DNA of 64,000 bases from Atopomonas sediminilitoris (GTDB lineage: Bacteria > Pseudomonadota > Gammaproteobacteria > Pseudomonadales > Pseudomonadaceae), in contig NZ_JAKUMM010000008.1 of NCBI RefSeq assembly GCF_022601735.1, positions 205,013-269,012 on the forward strand, written 5' to 3'. The position numbers and the translations under genes were made by a program. The number at the start of each line of letters is the position of its first letter. Position 1 is the stretch's first letter. The notes beneath the pieces were generated by a model. It was given only the letters and a program-made list of their open reading frames with translations, ran no database searches and had not been told where the DNA came from. Positions 30,371 to 40,211 of the stretch are shown here, one piece after another.

Positions 30371-31384
30371 ATGCATAATTCTGCCGCCGTATTGATTGCG
30401 CCCAGCAGCCCATCGCTGGATGACCTCGCCTTGCTGGCTAAAGCCGCCGGCGATGCCTTGCGCCTGCGCATTTTGCGCGCGCTGGCCAATGATTCGTTCG
30501 GCGTGCTGGAGCTGACGCAGGTGTTTGCCACCACCCAGTCGGGCATGAGTCATCACCTCAAGGTACTGGCCCAAGCGGGACTGGTGGCCACGCGCCGCGA
30601 AGGCAACGCGATTTTCTATCGCCGTGCGCTGCCGCAGACCGACAGCCCATTAGCCGCCGCCCATAGCGGTTTATTACAGAGTCTGGATAGCCAAACGCTA
30701 GAGCCGGAACTGTGCGCCAAAATCGCGCAAATCCACGCGCAACGCGCCGCCATCAGTCGTGATTACTTCGCCCGCGTGGCGGACAAGTTCCAAGCCCAGC
30801 AAGACTTGATCGCCAGCCTGCCGCAATACCACGACAGTGTTCTGAGCCTGCTCGACAGCCTGAACTTGCCTGCTGAGGCGCATGCCATTGAAGTCGGCCC
30901 CGGCGACGGTGCCTTTTTGCCGGCATTGGCCCGCCGCTTTGCCCGCGTCAGTGCGCTGGATAACAGCGCAGCGATGCTCGAACAAGCGCGACAGCACTGC
31001 GCGCAAGCAGGGCTTAACAACGTCAGCCTGCAGTTAGCCGACGCCCTGAGCGACCCTTGCGAGCCGGCCGACTGCGTGGTGCTGAACATGGTGCTGCATC
31101 ATCTGCCCGCCCCAGCGGAAGCACTGCAACAGCTCAGCCGCCTGCTCAAGCCAGGCGCGAGCCTGCTGCTCACCGAGCTGTGCCCACACGATCAAGCCTG
31201 GGCGCGCGATGCCTGCGGCGATTTATGGCTCGGCTTTGAGCAAGACGATCTCGCGCAATGGGCGGCACACGCCGGCCTGCGCAATGCCGACAGCGTGTAC
31301 GTCGGCCTACGCAACGGTTTTCAACTGCAAATCCGTCATTTTCAACGTCCGCCTGCGGGCGACGCCTCTATCCACCGGCCATAG
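30371..31384 (+). CDS. ArsR-family regulator fused to a SAM-dependent methyltransferase domain
   Basis: About 337 residues. Residues about 15-95 are a winged helix of ArsR type (LAKAAGDALRLRILRAL ... SGMSHHLKVLAQAGLV). Residues about 150-330 are a class I methyltransferase fold with motif I VGPGDGAFLPAL. It lies 12 nt before metK, ahead of ahcY and metF, so SAM or SAH is the likely ligand and the SAM cycle its regulon, as for SahR-type regulators and the P. aeruginosa homologue next to metK. The start at 30371 fits the family but has no clear SD; the frame extends upstream to 30323 through the candidate operator. Confidence 0.85.
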   Translation: MHNSAAVLIAPSSPSLDDLALLAKAAGDALRLRILRALANDSFGVLELTQVFATTQSGMSHHLKVLAQAGLVATRREGNAIFYRRALPQTDSPLAAAHSGLLQSLDSQTLEPELCAKIAQIHAQRAAISRDYFARVADKFQAQQDLIASLPQYHDSVLSLLDSLNLPAEAHAIEVGPGDGAFLPALARRFARVSALDNSAAMLEQARQHCAQAGLNNVSLQLADALSDPCEPADCVVLNMVLHHLPAPAEALQQLSRLLKPGASLLLTELCPHDQAWARDACGDLWLGFEQDDLAQWAAHAGLRNADSVYVGLRNGFQLQIRHFQRPPAGDASIHRP

Positions 31385-31396
31385 GAATCCGCCGCA

Positions 31397-32590
31397 ATGA
31401 GCGACTATTCACTGTTTACTTCTGAGTCCGTGTCCGAAGGTCATCCGGACAAGATCGCCGACCAAATTTCTGATGCGGTGCTCGACGCCATCATCACCCA
31501 AGACAAGCATGCCCGCGTCGCGGTCGAAACATTGGTCAAAACCGGCGTGGCCATCGTCGCCGGCGAAGTCACCACCAGCGCGTGGGTTGATCTTGAGCAA
31601 ATCGTGCGCGATGTGATTTGCGATATCGGCTACACCAGCTCAGACGTCGGTTTTGACGGCGCCACTTGCGGCGTGATGAACATCATCGGCAAGCAATCGC
31701 CGGACATCGGCCAAGGCGTTGACCGCAGCAAACCAGAAGACCAAGGCGCCGGTGACCAAGGCCTGATGTTTGGCTACGCCAGCAACGAAACCGACGTGCT
31801 GATGCCCGCGCCCATCTGCTTCAGCCACCGTTTGGTTGAACGCCAAGCCGAAGCGCGCAAGTCGGGCCTGCTGTCGTGGCTGCGCCCCGACGCCAAGAGC
31901 CAAGTCACGTGCCGCTATGAAAACGGCAAAGTGGTCGGCATCGACGCAGTCGTGCTGTCTACCCAACACAACCCCGACGTCAGCTACAGCGACCTGCGCG
32001 AAGGCGTGATGGAGCTGATCGTGAAGAACGTGCTGCCCGCCGAGCTGCTGCACAAAGACACTCAGTTCCACATCAACCCCACTGGCCAGTTCATCATCGG
32101 CGGCCCCGTGGGCGACTGCGGCCTGACCGGGCGCAAGATCATTGTCGACACTTATGGCGGCATGGCCCGTCACGGTGGTGGCGCGTTCTCCGGCAAAGAC
32201 CCATCCAAGGTTGACCGCTCGGCAGCCTATGCCGGTCGTTACGTTGCCAAGAACATCGTCGCCGCAGGCTTAGCCGACAAGTGCGAGATTCAAGTGTCCT
32301 ACGCCATCGGCGTGGCACAGCCGACCTCCATCTCGCTGAACACTTTTGGCACCGGCAAGATCAGTGACGACAAGATCATTCAGCTGGTGCGCGAGCACTT
32401 CGACCTGCGCCCGTACGCCATCACCAAGATGCTCGACCTGTTGCACCCGATGTACCGCGCTACCGCCGCCTACGGTCACTTTGGCCGCACGCCGCAGCAG
32501 CTGAGCGTGGGTGACGACCGCTTCACCAGCTTCACTTGGGAACAAACCGACAAAGCCGACGCCCTGCGCGCCGCCGCTGGCCTGTCTTAA
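31397..32590 (+). CDS. metK: S-adenosylmethionine synthetase
   Basis: 397 residues. It makes SAM from methionine and ATP. Family signatures are the N-terminal [30 protein letters not shown] in the middle, and the P-loop-like [19 protein letters not shown]. An AGGAA site precedes the ATG. It follows the ArsR-methyltransferase gene by 12 nt and precedes ahcY by 22 nt, so the three are one operon. Confidence 0.98.
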   Translation: MSDYSLFTSESVSEGHPDKIADQISDAVLDAIITQDKHARVAVETLVKTGVAIVAGEVTTSAWVDLEQIVRDVICDIGYTSSDVGFDGATCGVMNIIGKQSPDIGQGVDRSKPEDQGAGDQGLMFGYASNETDVLMPAPICFSHRLVERQAEARKSGLLSWLRPDAKSQVTCRYENGKVVGIDAVVLSTQHNPDVSYSDLREGVMELIVKNVLPAELLHKDTQFHINPTGQFIIGGPVGDCGLTGRKIIVDTYGGMARHGGGAFSGKDPSKVDRSAAYAGRYVAKNIVAAGLADKCEIQVSYAIGVAQPTSISLNTFGTGKISDDKIIQLVREHFDLRPYAITKMLDLLHPMYRATAAYGHFGRTPQQLSVGDDRFTSFTWEQTDKADALRAAAGLS

Positions 32591-32612
32591 CGCATTCAAT
32601 CAGGAGCCACCT

Positions 32613-34001
32613 ATGAGCACCTTCACCGATTACAAAGTTGCCGATATCACGCTGGCCGATTGGGGCCGTAAAGAAATCATCATTGCCGAGTCAGAAATGC
32701 CGGCACTGATGGGCCTGCGCCGCAAGTACGCTGGCGAGCAGCCACTCAAAGGCGCCAAGATCATCGGCTGTATCCACATGACCATTCAAACCGCGGTGCT
32801 GATCGAAACCTTGATCGCCCTCGGCGCCGAAGTGCGTTGGTCCAGCTGCAACATCTTCTCCACGCAAGACCAAGCGGCAGCGGCCATTGCAGCCGCCGGC
32901 ATTCCGGTGTTCGCGTGGAAAGGCGAAACCGAAGAAGAATACGAATGGTGCATCGAGCAAACCATCCTCAAAGATGGCGCGCCGTGGGCAGCCAACATGA
33001 TTCTGGACGACGGCGGTGACCTGACCCAAATCATCCACGACAAGTACCCCGCGATGCTGGATGCCATCCACGGCATCACCGAAGAAACCACCACCGGCGT
33101 GCATCGCCTGCTCGACATGTTGAAGAAAGGCACCCTGAAAGTGCCGGCGATCAACGTCAACGACTCTGTCACCAAGAGCAAAAACGACAACAAATACGGC
33201 TGCCGTCACAGCCTCAACGATGCCATCAAGCGCGGCACCGACCACCTGCTGTCCGGCAAGCAAGCGCTGGTGATCGGCTACGGCGACGTAGGCAAAGGCT
33301 CGGCGCAATCGCTGCGCCAAGAAGGCATGATCGTCAAAGTCTCAGAAGTCGATCCGATCTGCGCCATGCAAGCCTGCATGGACGGCTACGAGCTGGTGTC
33401 GCCCTACGTAAACGGCATCAACGATGGCAGCGACGCCAGCATCGACAAAGCGCTGCTGGGCAAGATCGACTTGATCGTCACCACCACCGGCAACGTCAAC
33501 GTGTGTGACGCCGGCATGCTCAAGGCCCTCAAGGCCCGCGCCGTGGTGTGCAACATCGGCCACTTCGACAACGAAATCGACACCGCCTTCATGCGCAAAA
33601 ACTGGGCATGGGAAGAAGTGAAGCCGCAGGTGCACAAGATTCACCGCACCGGCAAAGACCTCGACCCGACCAATGACGACTACCTGATCCTGCTGGCCGA
33701 AGGCCGCTTGGTTAACTTGGGTAACGCCACCGGCCACCCCAGCCGCATCATGGACGGCTCTTTCGCCAACCAAGTGCTGGCGCAAATGTACCTGTTCGAG
33801 CGCCAATTCGCCGCACTGCCTGCCGCTGACAAAGCGGGCAAGCTGAGCGTCACCGTGCTGCCGAAGAAGCTCGACGAAGAAGTGGCCCTCGAAATGGTCA
33901 AAGGCTTCGGCGGCGTGGTCACCCAGCTGACCAGCACCCAAGCCGAGTACATTGGCGTGGCGCAACAAGGCCCGTTTAAGCCCGACGCCTATCGCTACTA
34001 A
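32613..34001 (+). CDS. ahcY: S-adenosylhomocysteine hydrolase
   Basis: 462 residues. It splits SAH to adenosine and homocysteine, keeping methylation going. NAD is bound at [16 protein letters not shown]; catalytic and substrate residues lie in [14 protein letters not shown] and [12 protein letters not shown]. The C-terminal PFKPDAYRY that reaches into the partner subunit's NAD site is present. AGGAG stands before the ATG at 32613; the longer frame from 32511 lies inside metK. The 22-base gap to metK leaves no room for the SAH riboswitch found before ahcY in several pseudomonads. Confidence 0.97.
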   Translation: MSTFTDYKVADITLADWGRKEIIIAESEMPALMGLRRKYAGEQPLKGAKIIGCIHMTIQTAVLIETLIALGAEVRWSSCNIFSTQDQAAAAIAAAGIPVFAWKGETEEEYEWCIEQTILKDGAPWAANMILDDGGDLTQIIHDKYPAMLDAIHGITEETTTGVHRLLDMLKKGTLKVPAINVNDSVTKSKNDNKYGCRHSLNDAIKRGTDHLLSGKQALVIGYGDVGKGSAQSLRQEGMIVKVSEVDPICAMQACMDGYELVSPYVNGINDGSDASIDKALLGKIDLIVTTTGNVNVCDAGMLKALKARAVVCNIGHFDNEIDTAFMRKNWAWEEVKPQVHKIHRTGKDLDPTNDDYLILLAEGRLVNLGNATGHPSRIMDGSFANQVLAQMYLFERQFAALPAADKAGKLSVTVLPKKLDEEVALEMVKGFGGVVTQLTSTQAEYIGVAQQGPFKPDAYRY

Positions 34002-34012
34002 TCAAGCACCGC

Positions 34013-34048
34013 GCACACCGCGCTCACCTTCACGGTGGCGCGGCGTGC
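34013..34048 (+). repeat. strong hairpin in the ahcY-metF gap
   Basis: Arms of about 11 bp (GCACACCGCGC / GCGCGGCGTGC, one mismatch) continue after a one-base bulge into CACC/GGTG with a 5-base loop. No T tract follows, so it is not a plain terminator. It ends 22 bases before the metF ATG and may tune metF expression. Confidence 0.6.
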
Positions 34049-34070
34049 ACGCCGCTCACGAGATACTGTT

Positions 34071-34916
34071 ATGAGTGAACAACGCCGTTTCAGCTTCGAG
34101 TTCTTCCCCACCAAAACCGAGGCCGGCCACGACAAACTGATGACCGTGGCGCGCCAGCTGGCGGGCTACAACCCCGATTTCTTCTCCTGCACTTACGGCG
34201 CTGGCGGCTCCACCCGCGACCGCACGATCAACACCGTGCTGCAGTTAGACGGCGAGATCAAAGTCCCCACCGCGCCGCACTTATCCTGCGTTGGCGATAG
34301 CAAAGCCGAGCTGCGTGACTTGCTGCAGCAGTACCAAGCCGCCGGCATTCAACGCATTGTCGCCTTGCGTGGCGACTTGCCCTCCGGCATGGGCATGGCC
34401 TCGGGTGAGCTGCGTTTTGCCAACGAACTGGTCGAATTTATCCGTGCCGAAACCGGTGATCACTTTCATATTGAAGTGGCCGCTTATCCGGAAGCGCATC
34501 CGCAAGCACGCAACTTCGAGACCGATCTGGCAAACTTCGTCCGCAAGATGCAAGCCGGTGCCGACAGCGCGATCACCCAGTACTTCTTCAACGCCGACTG
34601 TTATTTCCACTTTGTCGAGCGTGCCGCGAAGCTGGGCATCAACCAACCCATCGTGCCGGGCATCATGCCGATCACCAACTACAGCAAGCTGGCGCGCTTC
34701 TCCGACGCCTGTGGTGCGGAGATCCCACGTTGGATTCGCAAGCAGTTAGAAGCCTACGGTGATGACATCGACAGCATCCAAGCCTTCGGCGAACAAGTGA
34801 TCAGCGAGATGTGCGAACGCCTGCTCGCCGGCGGCGCACCGGGGCTGCATTTTTACACCCTCAACCAAGCCGAACCGAGCTTGGCGATTTGGCATAACTT
34901 GCAGCTGCCGCGATAA
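34071..34916 (+). CDS. metF: 5,10-methylenetetrahydrofolate reductase
   Basis: 281 residues. An FAD-dependent TIM-barrel enzyme that makes 5-methyl-THF for homocysteine remethylation, closing the cycle served by metK and ahcY. Typical features are FSFEFFPTKTEAG at the N-terminus with the catalytic Glu, FFSCTYGAGGST, and the ALRGDLPSG loop. I start at MSEQRRF (34071), 70 bases after ahcY; the in-frame extension back to 34035 overlaps the hairpin. Confidence 0.95.
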   Translation: MSEQRRFSFEFFPTKTEAGHDKLMTVARQLAGYNPDFFSCTYGAGGSTRDRTINTVLQLDGEIKVPTAPHLSCVGDSKAELRDLLQQYQAAGIQRIVALRGDLPSGMGMASGELRFANELVEFIRAETGDHFHIEVAAYPEAHPQARNFETDLANFVRKMQAGADSAITQYFFNADCYFHFVERAAKLGINQPIVPGIMPITNYSKLARFSDACGAEIPRWIRKQLEAYGDDIDSIQAFGEQVISEMCERLLAGGAPGLHFYTLNQAEPSLAIWHNLQLPR

Positions 34917-34925
34917 GGACTACTA

Positions 34926-35981
34926 ATGAACGCGCCTCAATGCTCCCAAGCACTGGTGTACTTCACTTATGGTACAGATTGCTTCCATATAGAGGCGCGC
35001 TTCAGCATTCTTACTGCCTTATTCCGTAGCCCCGAGAGAACCCCCACGTTCTCTATATTTGTTTATACCGACAGCCCTCAGTACTTCTCTGACTTACCCG
35101 TCGACATCACCTGTATAGACGCTGCACAACTTAACGCGTGGCAAGGCCCGCACGGATATATACACCGTAGCAAGCACGAAATTATGCTTCGTGCCCTTGA
35201 CCGAACAGAGACGGCTATCTTTATCGACAGTGACACCTATTTCACCCAAGACCCCGCGCTGCTTTTCTTACGAACGGGGCACAACACGGTATTAGTCAAC
35301 GTCATTGCCGAGGGAGCAAGAAGCAGCTCCAACGATATCGTTAAAGCGCTCGCCAAACCTATTGCCAAATTAGGCCTTGATACCAGGCATTTAAAACAAA
35401 CCAACTCAGGTGTCATGGGTATCCATCAACAAAACACCGAGATACTCCACCAGTCATTGGCTTTAATGGATGAGCTCTATTTACAAAGCGGCAGCCATTA
35501 CACCATGGAAGAATTTGCGCTTGCCTTAGCAACCCAGAAAAACAACATGCAACTCACCCAGTGTGCTGATTTACTGCATCACTACTGGAGTCGGAAAACC
35601 ATTTTCCGCGCCAAAGTCAGTGCATTTCTCAACAATTATCCAGCCCCCTTATCTGACGATCGCGCACAGACCAGCTTTACACTCGTGACGCCCACCTTGC
35701 CCAAACCACCGACCTATTATCGATTAACCAGCAAGATGCTCGCTTTCAGCCTGCCAAAAGCGTATCGTCAGTTCTTCATTGAGATTCGCTACGGCCTCTA
35801 CCCGTACGCCAATGAGTTTGACCGAGCCTGCCTATACGCATGGCTAGATAAAGCCTTAAACAATGCTGAAGAAAACCAGCTTGGCTTTGATGTAAAACCT
35901 GCGCTCCGCTCCGTGCTTAGACGCTTGCCAGCTAGAGACTGTCAATCTGTCCGCGAGCACTTCCCGCCTAGCGCTTTTTAA
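34926..35981 (+). CDS. glycosyltransferase-like protein (GT-A fold, DxD), orphan
   Basis: 351 residues with no signal peptide. Residues 1-240 look like a GT-A nucleotide-diphospho-sugar transferase of the GT8-like kind: YFTYGTDCFHIEARFSIL at the start, a basic HRSKHEIMLRAL helix, then AIFIDSDTYF with the metal-binding DSD at about residue 101, and NSGVMGI. The C-terminal third is unassigned. Donor and acceptor are unknown. The coding sequence is visibly more AT-rich than metF and rhlE on either side and the gene does not belong to the SAM pathway, so it is probably acquired. AAGGA stands before the ATG, 9 bases after the metF stop. Confidence 0.7.
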   Translation: MNAPQCSQALVYFTYGTDCFHIEARFSILTALFRSPERTPTFSIFVYTDSPQYFSDLPVDITCIDAAQLNAWQGPHGYIHRSKHEIMLRALDRTETAIFIDSDTYFTQDPALLFLRTGHNTVLVNVIAEGARSSSNDIVKALAKPIAKLGLDTRHLKQTNSGVMGIHQQNTEILHQSLALMDELYLQSGSHYTMEEFALALATQKNNMQLTQCADLLHHYWSRKTIFRAKVSAFLNNYPAPLSDDRAQTSFTLVTPTLPKPPTYYRLTSKMLAFSLPKAYRQFFIEIRYGLYPYANEFDRACLYAWLDKALNNAEENQLGFDVKPALRSVLRRLPARDCQSVREHFPPSAF

Positions 35982-36056
35982 TAGACTACGTGGCCACTTC
36001 CGCCGCCGCTGCGCGCACCTTAGTGCTTGCCACATTGCTTAAGTACAGGTTAATTC

Positions 36057-37835
36057 ATGTCCTTTTCTTCCCTCGGACTTTCTGAGGCGCTCACGCAAGC
36101 CGTATCCGCAGCCGGTTACGACACCCCTACGCCCGTGCAACAGCGCGCCATTCCTGCGGTGCTCAGCGGCCGTGACTTGATGGTGGCGGCGCAAACCGGC
36201 ACCGGCAAAACCGGCGGCTTTGCTTTGCCCGTGCTGGAAAAATTATTTCCCGCAGGCCACCCCGACCGCGAACAACGCCACGGCCCGCGCCAAGCCCGCG
36301 TTCTGGTGCTGACACCAACGCGCGAACTGGCCGCCCAAGTGCACGACAGTTTCCAGCTCTATGCCCGTGACCTGCCGCTGAGCAGCACGTGCATCTTTGG
36401 TGGCGTGGGCATGACCCCGCAAATCAAAAAAATGAGCAAAGGCGTCGACGTACTCGTCGCCTGCCCCGGCCGCCTGCTCGATCTGCTCGGCCAAGGTGCG
36501 ATTGATTTAAGCCACGTCGAAATACTGGTGCTGGACGAAGCCGACCGCATGCTCGACATGGGCTTTATCCATGACGTGAAAAAAGTGCTGGCTAAGCTGC
36601 CTACCAAGCGGCAGAACCTGTTGTTCTCCGCCACGTTTAACAAAGACATTATCGCGCTGGCCAACCGCCTGCTGGACAACCCCGAGCGCATCGAAGTAAC
36701 GCCGCCGAACACCACGGTCGAGCGCATCGCACAAGCGGCATTCCGCCTCGATAACGGCCACAAGCGGCCACTGCTGGCGCACCTGATCACGCAAGGCGCG
36801 TGGGAGCAAGTCTTGGTGTTTACCCGCACCAAGCACGGTGCCAACCGTTTGGCGGAATACCTTGAGAAGCAAGGGCTGCCGGCGGCCGCGATTCATGGCA
36901 ACAAAAGCCAGAACGCACGCACCAAAGCCTTGGCTGACTTCAAGGCCAACACGGTACGCATCCTTGTGGCCACCGACATCGCCGCCCGCGGGTTGGACAT
37001 CGACCAGTTGCCGCACGTAGTCAACTACGAGCTACCCAACGTCGAAGAAGATTACGTACACCGCATTGGCCGCACCGGCCGAGCTGGACGCAGCGGCGAA
37101 GCCATCTCGCTGGTTGCCCCCGATGAAGAAAAGCTGCTCAAGGCGATCGAAAAGTTCACCCAGCAGAAAATCCCCGCCGGCGATAGCATGGGCTTTGACC
37201 CCAGCAGCATTGATCTGGCCCAAAGCCAAGACGCTCCGCGCCCACCACGCCAGTCACGTGGCCAAGGCCGTAGCGACAAGCCGCGCCACGAAAAAGACGC
37301 CAGCGCCAGCAACCCAGAGCAAAAGCGTCGCGAGCCACGCAAACCGCGCGATCCCGCGCAGCAAAAAACCTCCGCGGACGGCCAAAACGCAAGCAACAAC
37401 AACCAACGCCGCGATAACCGTCAGCGCAGCAACACTCAAGGCGAGCAAAATCGTCGCCCGCGCCGTGATACCAACAACGCCGGCGCACCCGCCGCGCAAG
37501 ATCGTCGCCAACAACATGCGCACCCGCGCGACACAAACGGCCGCAAGCCGTACAGCGGCAGCAACATGCCACGCATGGAAGACCTGTTGGATACCCCATG
37601 GAGTCGCCAAGAGCGTGAGCGCCCAGCCCTGCTGAAAACCCTGCAAATCGACCCACCGCCAGTACCCGAAGGCGTGGATGATGACTTCGGCAACCGCATC
37701 GATTACGTGCCGCAAGCGCCGAAAAAGCCCAGCAGCAACAAGCGGCGCGGCGGTAGCAACCAGCGTGGTGGCCGTGGCGGTCGCAGCACCAGCGGCAGCC
37801 GCTCCGGCGGTGATGACAGTCGCGGAAACCGCTAA
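36057..37835 (+). CDS. rhlE: DEAD-box ATP-dependent RNA helicase RhlE
   Basis: 592 residues. The helicase core (about 1-370) has the Q motif, AQTGTGKT at 45-52, [13 protein letters not shown] in [16 protein letters not shown] in FSATF, and [11 protein letters not shown] long C-terminal tail (about 380-592) is low-complexity, rich in Arg, Gln, Asn and Gly, and ends in RGG-like repeats ([14 protein letters not shown]). Such tails bind RNA and promote condensates. The conserved block [12 protein letters not shown] inside the tail is a feature of Pseudomonas RhlE. It remodels RNA in ribosome assembly or decay. Confidence 0.92.
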   Translation: MSFSSLGLSEALTQAVSAAGYDTPTPVQQRAIPAVLSGRDLMVAAQTGTGKTGGFALPVLEKLFPAGHPDREQRHGPRQARVLVLTPTRELAAQVHDSFQLYARDLPLSSTCIFGGVGMTPQIKKMSKGVDVLVACPGRLLDLLGQGAIDLSHVEILVLDEADRMLDMGFIHDVKKVLAKLPTKRQNLLFSATFNKDIIALANRLLDNPERIEVTPPNTTVERIAQAAFRLDNGHKRPLLAHLITQGAWEQVLVFTRTKHGANRLAEYLEKQGLPAAAIHGNKSQNARTKALADFKANTVRILVATDIAARGLDIDQLPHVVNYELPNVEEDYVHRIGRTGRAGRSGEAISLVAPDEEKLLKAIEKFTQQKIPAGDSMGFDPSSIDLAQSQDAPRPPRQSRGQGRSDKPRHEKDASASNPEQKRREPRKPRDPAQQKTSADGQNASNNNQRRDNRQRSNTQGEQNRRPRRDTNNAGAPAAQDRRQQHAHPRDTNGRKPYSGSNMPRMEDLLDTPWSRQERERPALLKTLQIDPPPVPEGVDDDFGNRIDYVPQAPKKPSSNKRRGGSNQRGGRGGRSTSGSRSGGDDSRGNR

Positions 37836-37843
37836 ACCTTGCG

Positions 37844-37874
37844 AGGCTCGACAGGCTAACCCTGTCGAGCCTTC
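37844..37874 (+). terminator. hairpin after rhlE, probable terminator
   Basis: 11-bp perfect stem (GGCTCGACAGG / CCTGTCGAGCC) with a 5-base loop, 10 bases past the rhlE stop. The following TTCGTT is a poor U-tract, so read-through into the DUF971 gene is likely. Confidence 0.6.
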
Positions 37875-37892
37875 GTTACCCACGGGAGCCCT

Positions 37893-38258
37893 ATGCCCCT
37901 ACCCTCGCGCATCAAACTGCACAAAGCCTCGCGTGAGCTTGAGCTGATCTACAACGGCAACAGCTACCGACTGAGCGCCGAGTACCTGCGCGTACATTCC
38001 CCCTCCGCCGAGGTGCGCGGTCACGGCCGCCCCATTTTGCAAGTCGGCAAACAGCACGTTGCTTTATTGACGGTCGAGCCCGCCGGGCAATATGCCCTCA
38101 AATTGACGTTCGATGACGGCCACGACTCAGGTCTATACAGCTGGGACTATCTCTACCAACTGGCGACGCAGTTCGATGAACGCTGGGCGCTCTATCTCGA
38201 GCAATTACGCGCCGCCAAGGCCAGTCGAGACCCGCACACAACCATTGTTCGGCTATAG
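37893..38258 (+). CDS. DUF971 (GBBH-like N-terminal domain) protein
   Basis: 121 residues forming a single gamma-butyrobetaine-hydroxylase-like N-terminal domain: IKLHKASRELELIYNG, SAEYLRVHSPSAEVRGHG, then DGHDSGLYSWDYLYQL. The domain is a small beta fold linked in other proteins to Fe-S or oxygenase functions; here it stands alone, so its activity is unknown. GGGAG precedes the ATG. A DUF971 gene just before phaC1 is the usual Pseudomonas arrangement. Confidence 0.85.
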   Translation: MPLPSRIKLHKASRELELIYNGNSYRLSAEYLRVHSPSAEVRGHGRPILQVGKQHVALLTVEPAGQYALKLTFDDGHDSGLYSWDYLYQLATQFDERWALYLEQLRAAKASRDPHTTIVRL

Positions 38259-38366
38259 CTATTTACCCGCCAAAGCAAGCCGCCCAGACAAGTCTAGAGC
38301 GCATTTTCTAACCACTCGTTGGCATAATTGGCTAAGTTTTTGCGTGCTAGGCTTTTACTTGTCATA

Positions 38367-38382
38367 ACTCCGTAACTGGAGT
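38367..38382. promoter_or_regulatory. inverted repeat upstream of phaC1
   Basis: ACTCC-N6-GGAGT, a perfect 5-bp repeat in the 243-base gap between the DUF971 gene and phaC1. It could be a regulator site or part of a leader; I see no clear sigma-54 or sigma-70 promoter to anchor it. Confidence 0.35.
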
Positions 38383-38501
38383 AACAGGTAATGACGCTTT
38401 GAACATTGCTGCTAAAGCGCCACCACAATGCCAGTCGTGTGTAGCGAAATGATGCGCTGCTCGCACTGGGTATCCCTCCTCGGAGGATGACGGAGAGAAC
38501 A

Positions 38502-40190
38502 ATGAGCCAGAATAATGATCAATTGAAGGACCAAGCGGCAGAAAACACGCTCAACCTTAACCCTGTCGTTGGGCTTCAAGGCCGTGACATTCTGACCTCT
38601 GCACGCATGGTGATGACTCAATTCCTGCGCCAGCCGGTCCACAGTCTCAAGCACATGGGCCATTTCAGCCTTGAGCTTAAAAACGTCATACTTGGTCAAT
38701 CTGAGATTTCTCCGACCTCAGACGACCGCCGCTTTAGCGACCCTGCGTGGAGTCAAAACCCGCTGTACAAGCGCTACATGCAGACCTACCTAGCCTGGCG
38801 CAAAGAACTGAACGACTGGACTGACAAGAGCAGCATGTCGGAGCTAGACCGCGAACGCAGCAAGTTCGTGATCGCCCTGATGACCGAGGCCATGTCGCCC
38901 ACCAACACGCTGGCCAACCCCGCTGCCCTGAAGCGCTTCTTTGAAACCGGCGGCAAAAGTCTGCTCGACGGCCTGAGCAACCTAGCCAAAGACATCGTGC
39001 ACAACGGCGGCATGCCCAGCCAGGTCAACAAAAAAGCCTTTGAAGTGGGCAAGAATCTGGCCACCACCGAAGGCAACGTGGTGTTCCGCCACGATGTACT
39101 GGAACTCATCCAATACAAGCCGCTGTCGGAGCAAGTGTACGAGCGTCCGCTGCTGGTCGCGCCGCCGCAAATCAACAAGTTTTATGTCTTCGACCTGTCG
39201 CCAGAAAAATCGCTGGCGCGCTTCTGCGTGAAGAACGGTCTGCAAACTTTCGTGATCAGCTGGCGCAACCCAACCAAGGCGCAACGCGAGTGGGGCCTGA
39301 ATACTTACATCGAGGCCATGAAAGAAGCCATCGATGTAGTGCTGCAAATTACCGGCAGCAAAGACGTCAACATGGTCGGTGCTTGCTCTGGCGGCATCAC
39401 CACCTCGTCCCTGCTGGGGCATTACGCCGCACTGGGACAAAAGAAGATCCACAGTTTCACCCAGCTGGTCAGCGTGATGAACACCGAAGCACAAAAAGGC
39501 GTAGAAACGCCCGCCTCGCTGTTCGCCGAAGAACGCACCCTAGAAGCCGCCAAGCGCCACTCCTACCAAGCCGGCGTGCTGGAAGGCAGCGACATGGCCA
39601 AGGTCTTTGCGTGGATGCGCCCCAATGACCTGATCTGGAACTACTGGGTCAATAACTACCTGCTGGGTAACGAGCCGCCAGCGTTCGATATCCTGTACTG
39701 GAACAATGACACCACGCGCCTGCCTGCCGCATTCCACGGTGACTTGATTGACCTGCTGAAGAACAACTCGCTGGCCACCCCCGGTGCGCTAGAAGTGTGT
39801 GGCACGCCGATTGACCTGAAGAAGGTTACTTGCGATATCTACTACGTAGCCGGCATCACCGATCACATCACCCCATGGCAAGCGTGCTTTACCTCAGCGC
39901 AGATGTTTGGCGGCAAGTGCGAGTTCGTGCTTTCGCAGAGCGGACATATCCAGAGTATTCTGAATCCGCCGGGCAACCCCAAAGCACGTTTTATTACGAA
40001 CCCGAGCATGAAGGGCAATCCAGAAGAGTGGCTCAAGGGCGGCACCAAGCACAGTGATTCTTGGTGGCTGCATTGGTCGAAGTGGATTGCTGATCACTCA
40101 GGCAAACACAAAGAGGCTCCGGCCGGTGTGGGTAGCGCTAAGTACCCTGCCGCCGAAACCGCGCCCGGCACTTACGTGCACGAGCGATAA
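38502..40190 (+). CDS. phaC1: class II poly(3-hydroxyalkanoate) synthase 1
   Basis: 562 residues. It polymerises (R)-3-hydroxyacyl-CoA of medium chain length on the surface of storage granules. The lipase-like box GACSGG gives the nucleophile C295, with D454 (GITDHITPW) and H482 (QSGHIQSI) completing the triad. I start at the ATG at 38502, which has GGAGAG upstream and gives the MSQ... N-terminus seen in Pseudomonas PhaC1; five extra codons upstream (38487) overlap the SD. It is the first gene of phaC1-phaZ-phaC2-phaD. Confidence 0.97.
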   Translation: MSQNNDQLKDQAAENTLNLNPVVGLQGRDILTSARMVMTQFLRQPVHSLKHMGHFSLELKNVILGQSEISPTSDDRRFSDPAWSQNPLYKRYMQTYLAWRKELNDWTDKSSMSELDRERSKFVIALMTEAMSPTNTLANPAALKRFFETGGKSLLDGLSNLAKDIVHNGGMPSQVNKKAFEVGKNLATTEGNVVFRHDVLELIQYKPLSEQVYERPLLVAPPQINKFYVFDLSPEKSLARFCVKNGLQTFVISWRNPTKAQREWGLNTYIEAMKEAIDVVLQITGSKDVNMVGACSGGITTSSLLGHYAALGQKKIHSFTQLVSVMNTEAQKGVETPASLFAEERTLEAAKRHSYQAGVLEGSDMAKVFAWMRPNDLIWNYWVNNYLLGNEPPAFDILYWNNDTTRLPAAFHGDLIDLLKNNSLATPGALEVCGTPIDLKKVTCDIYYVAGITDHITPWQACFTSAQMFGGKCEFVLSQSGHIQSILNPPGNPKARFITNPSMKGNPEEWLKGGTKHSDSWWLHWSKWIADHSGKHKEAPAGVGSAKYPAAETAPGTYVHER

Positions 40191-40211
40191 GCAAGACAGG
40201 AAGCAGTCATC

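Noticed and set aside
32591..32612. SAH riboswitch before ahcY
   Set aside because: The gap is only 22 bases and mostly ribosome-binding site; the gap before the operon (30233-30370) also shows no recognisable SAH aptamer.
37254..37883. Frame antisense to the rhlE tail
   Set aside because: Low-complexity antisense of the Arg/Gly/Asn-rich tail; no start signal or family match.
38315..38345. Sigma-54 promoter (GGCATAATTGGC) before phaC1
   Set aside because: The GG and GC doublets are 10 bases apart, not the 12 of the -24/-12 layout.
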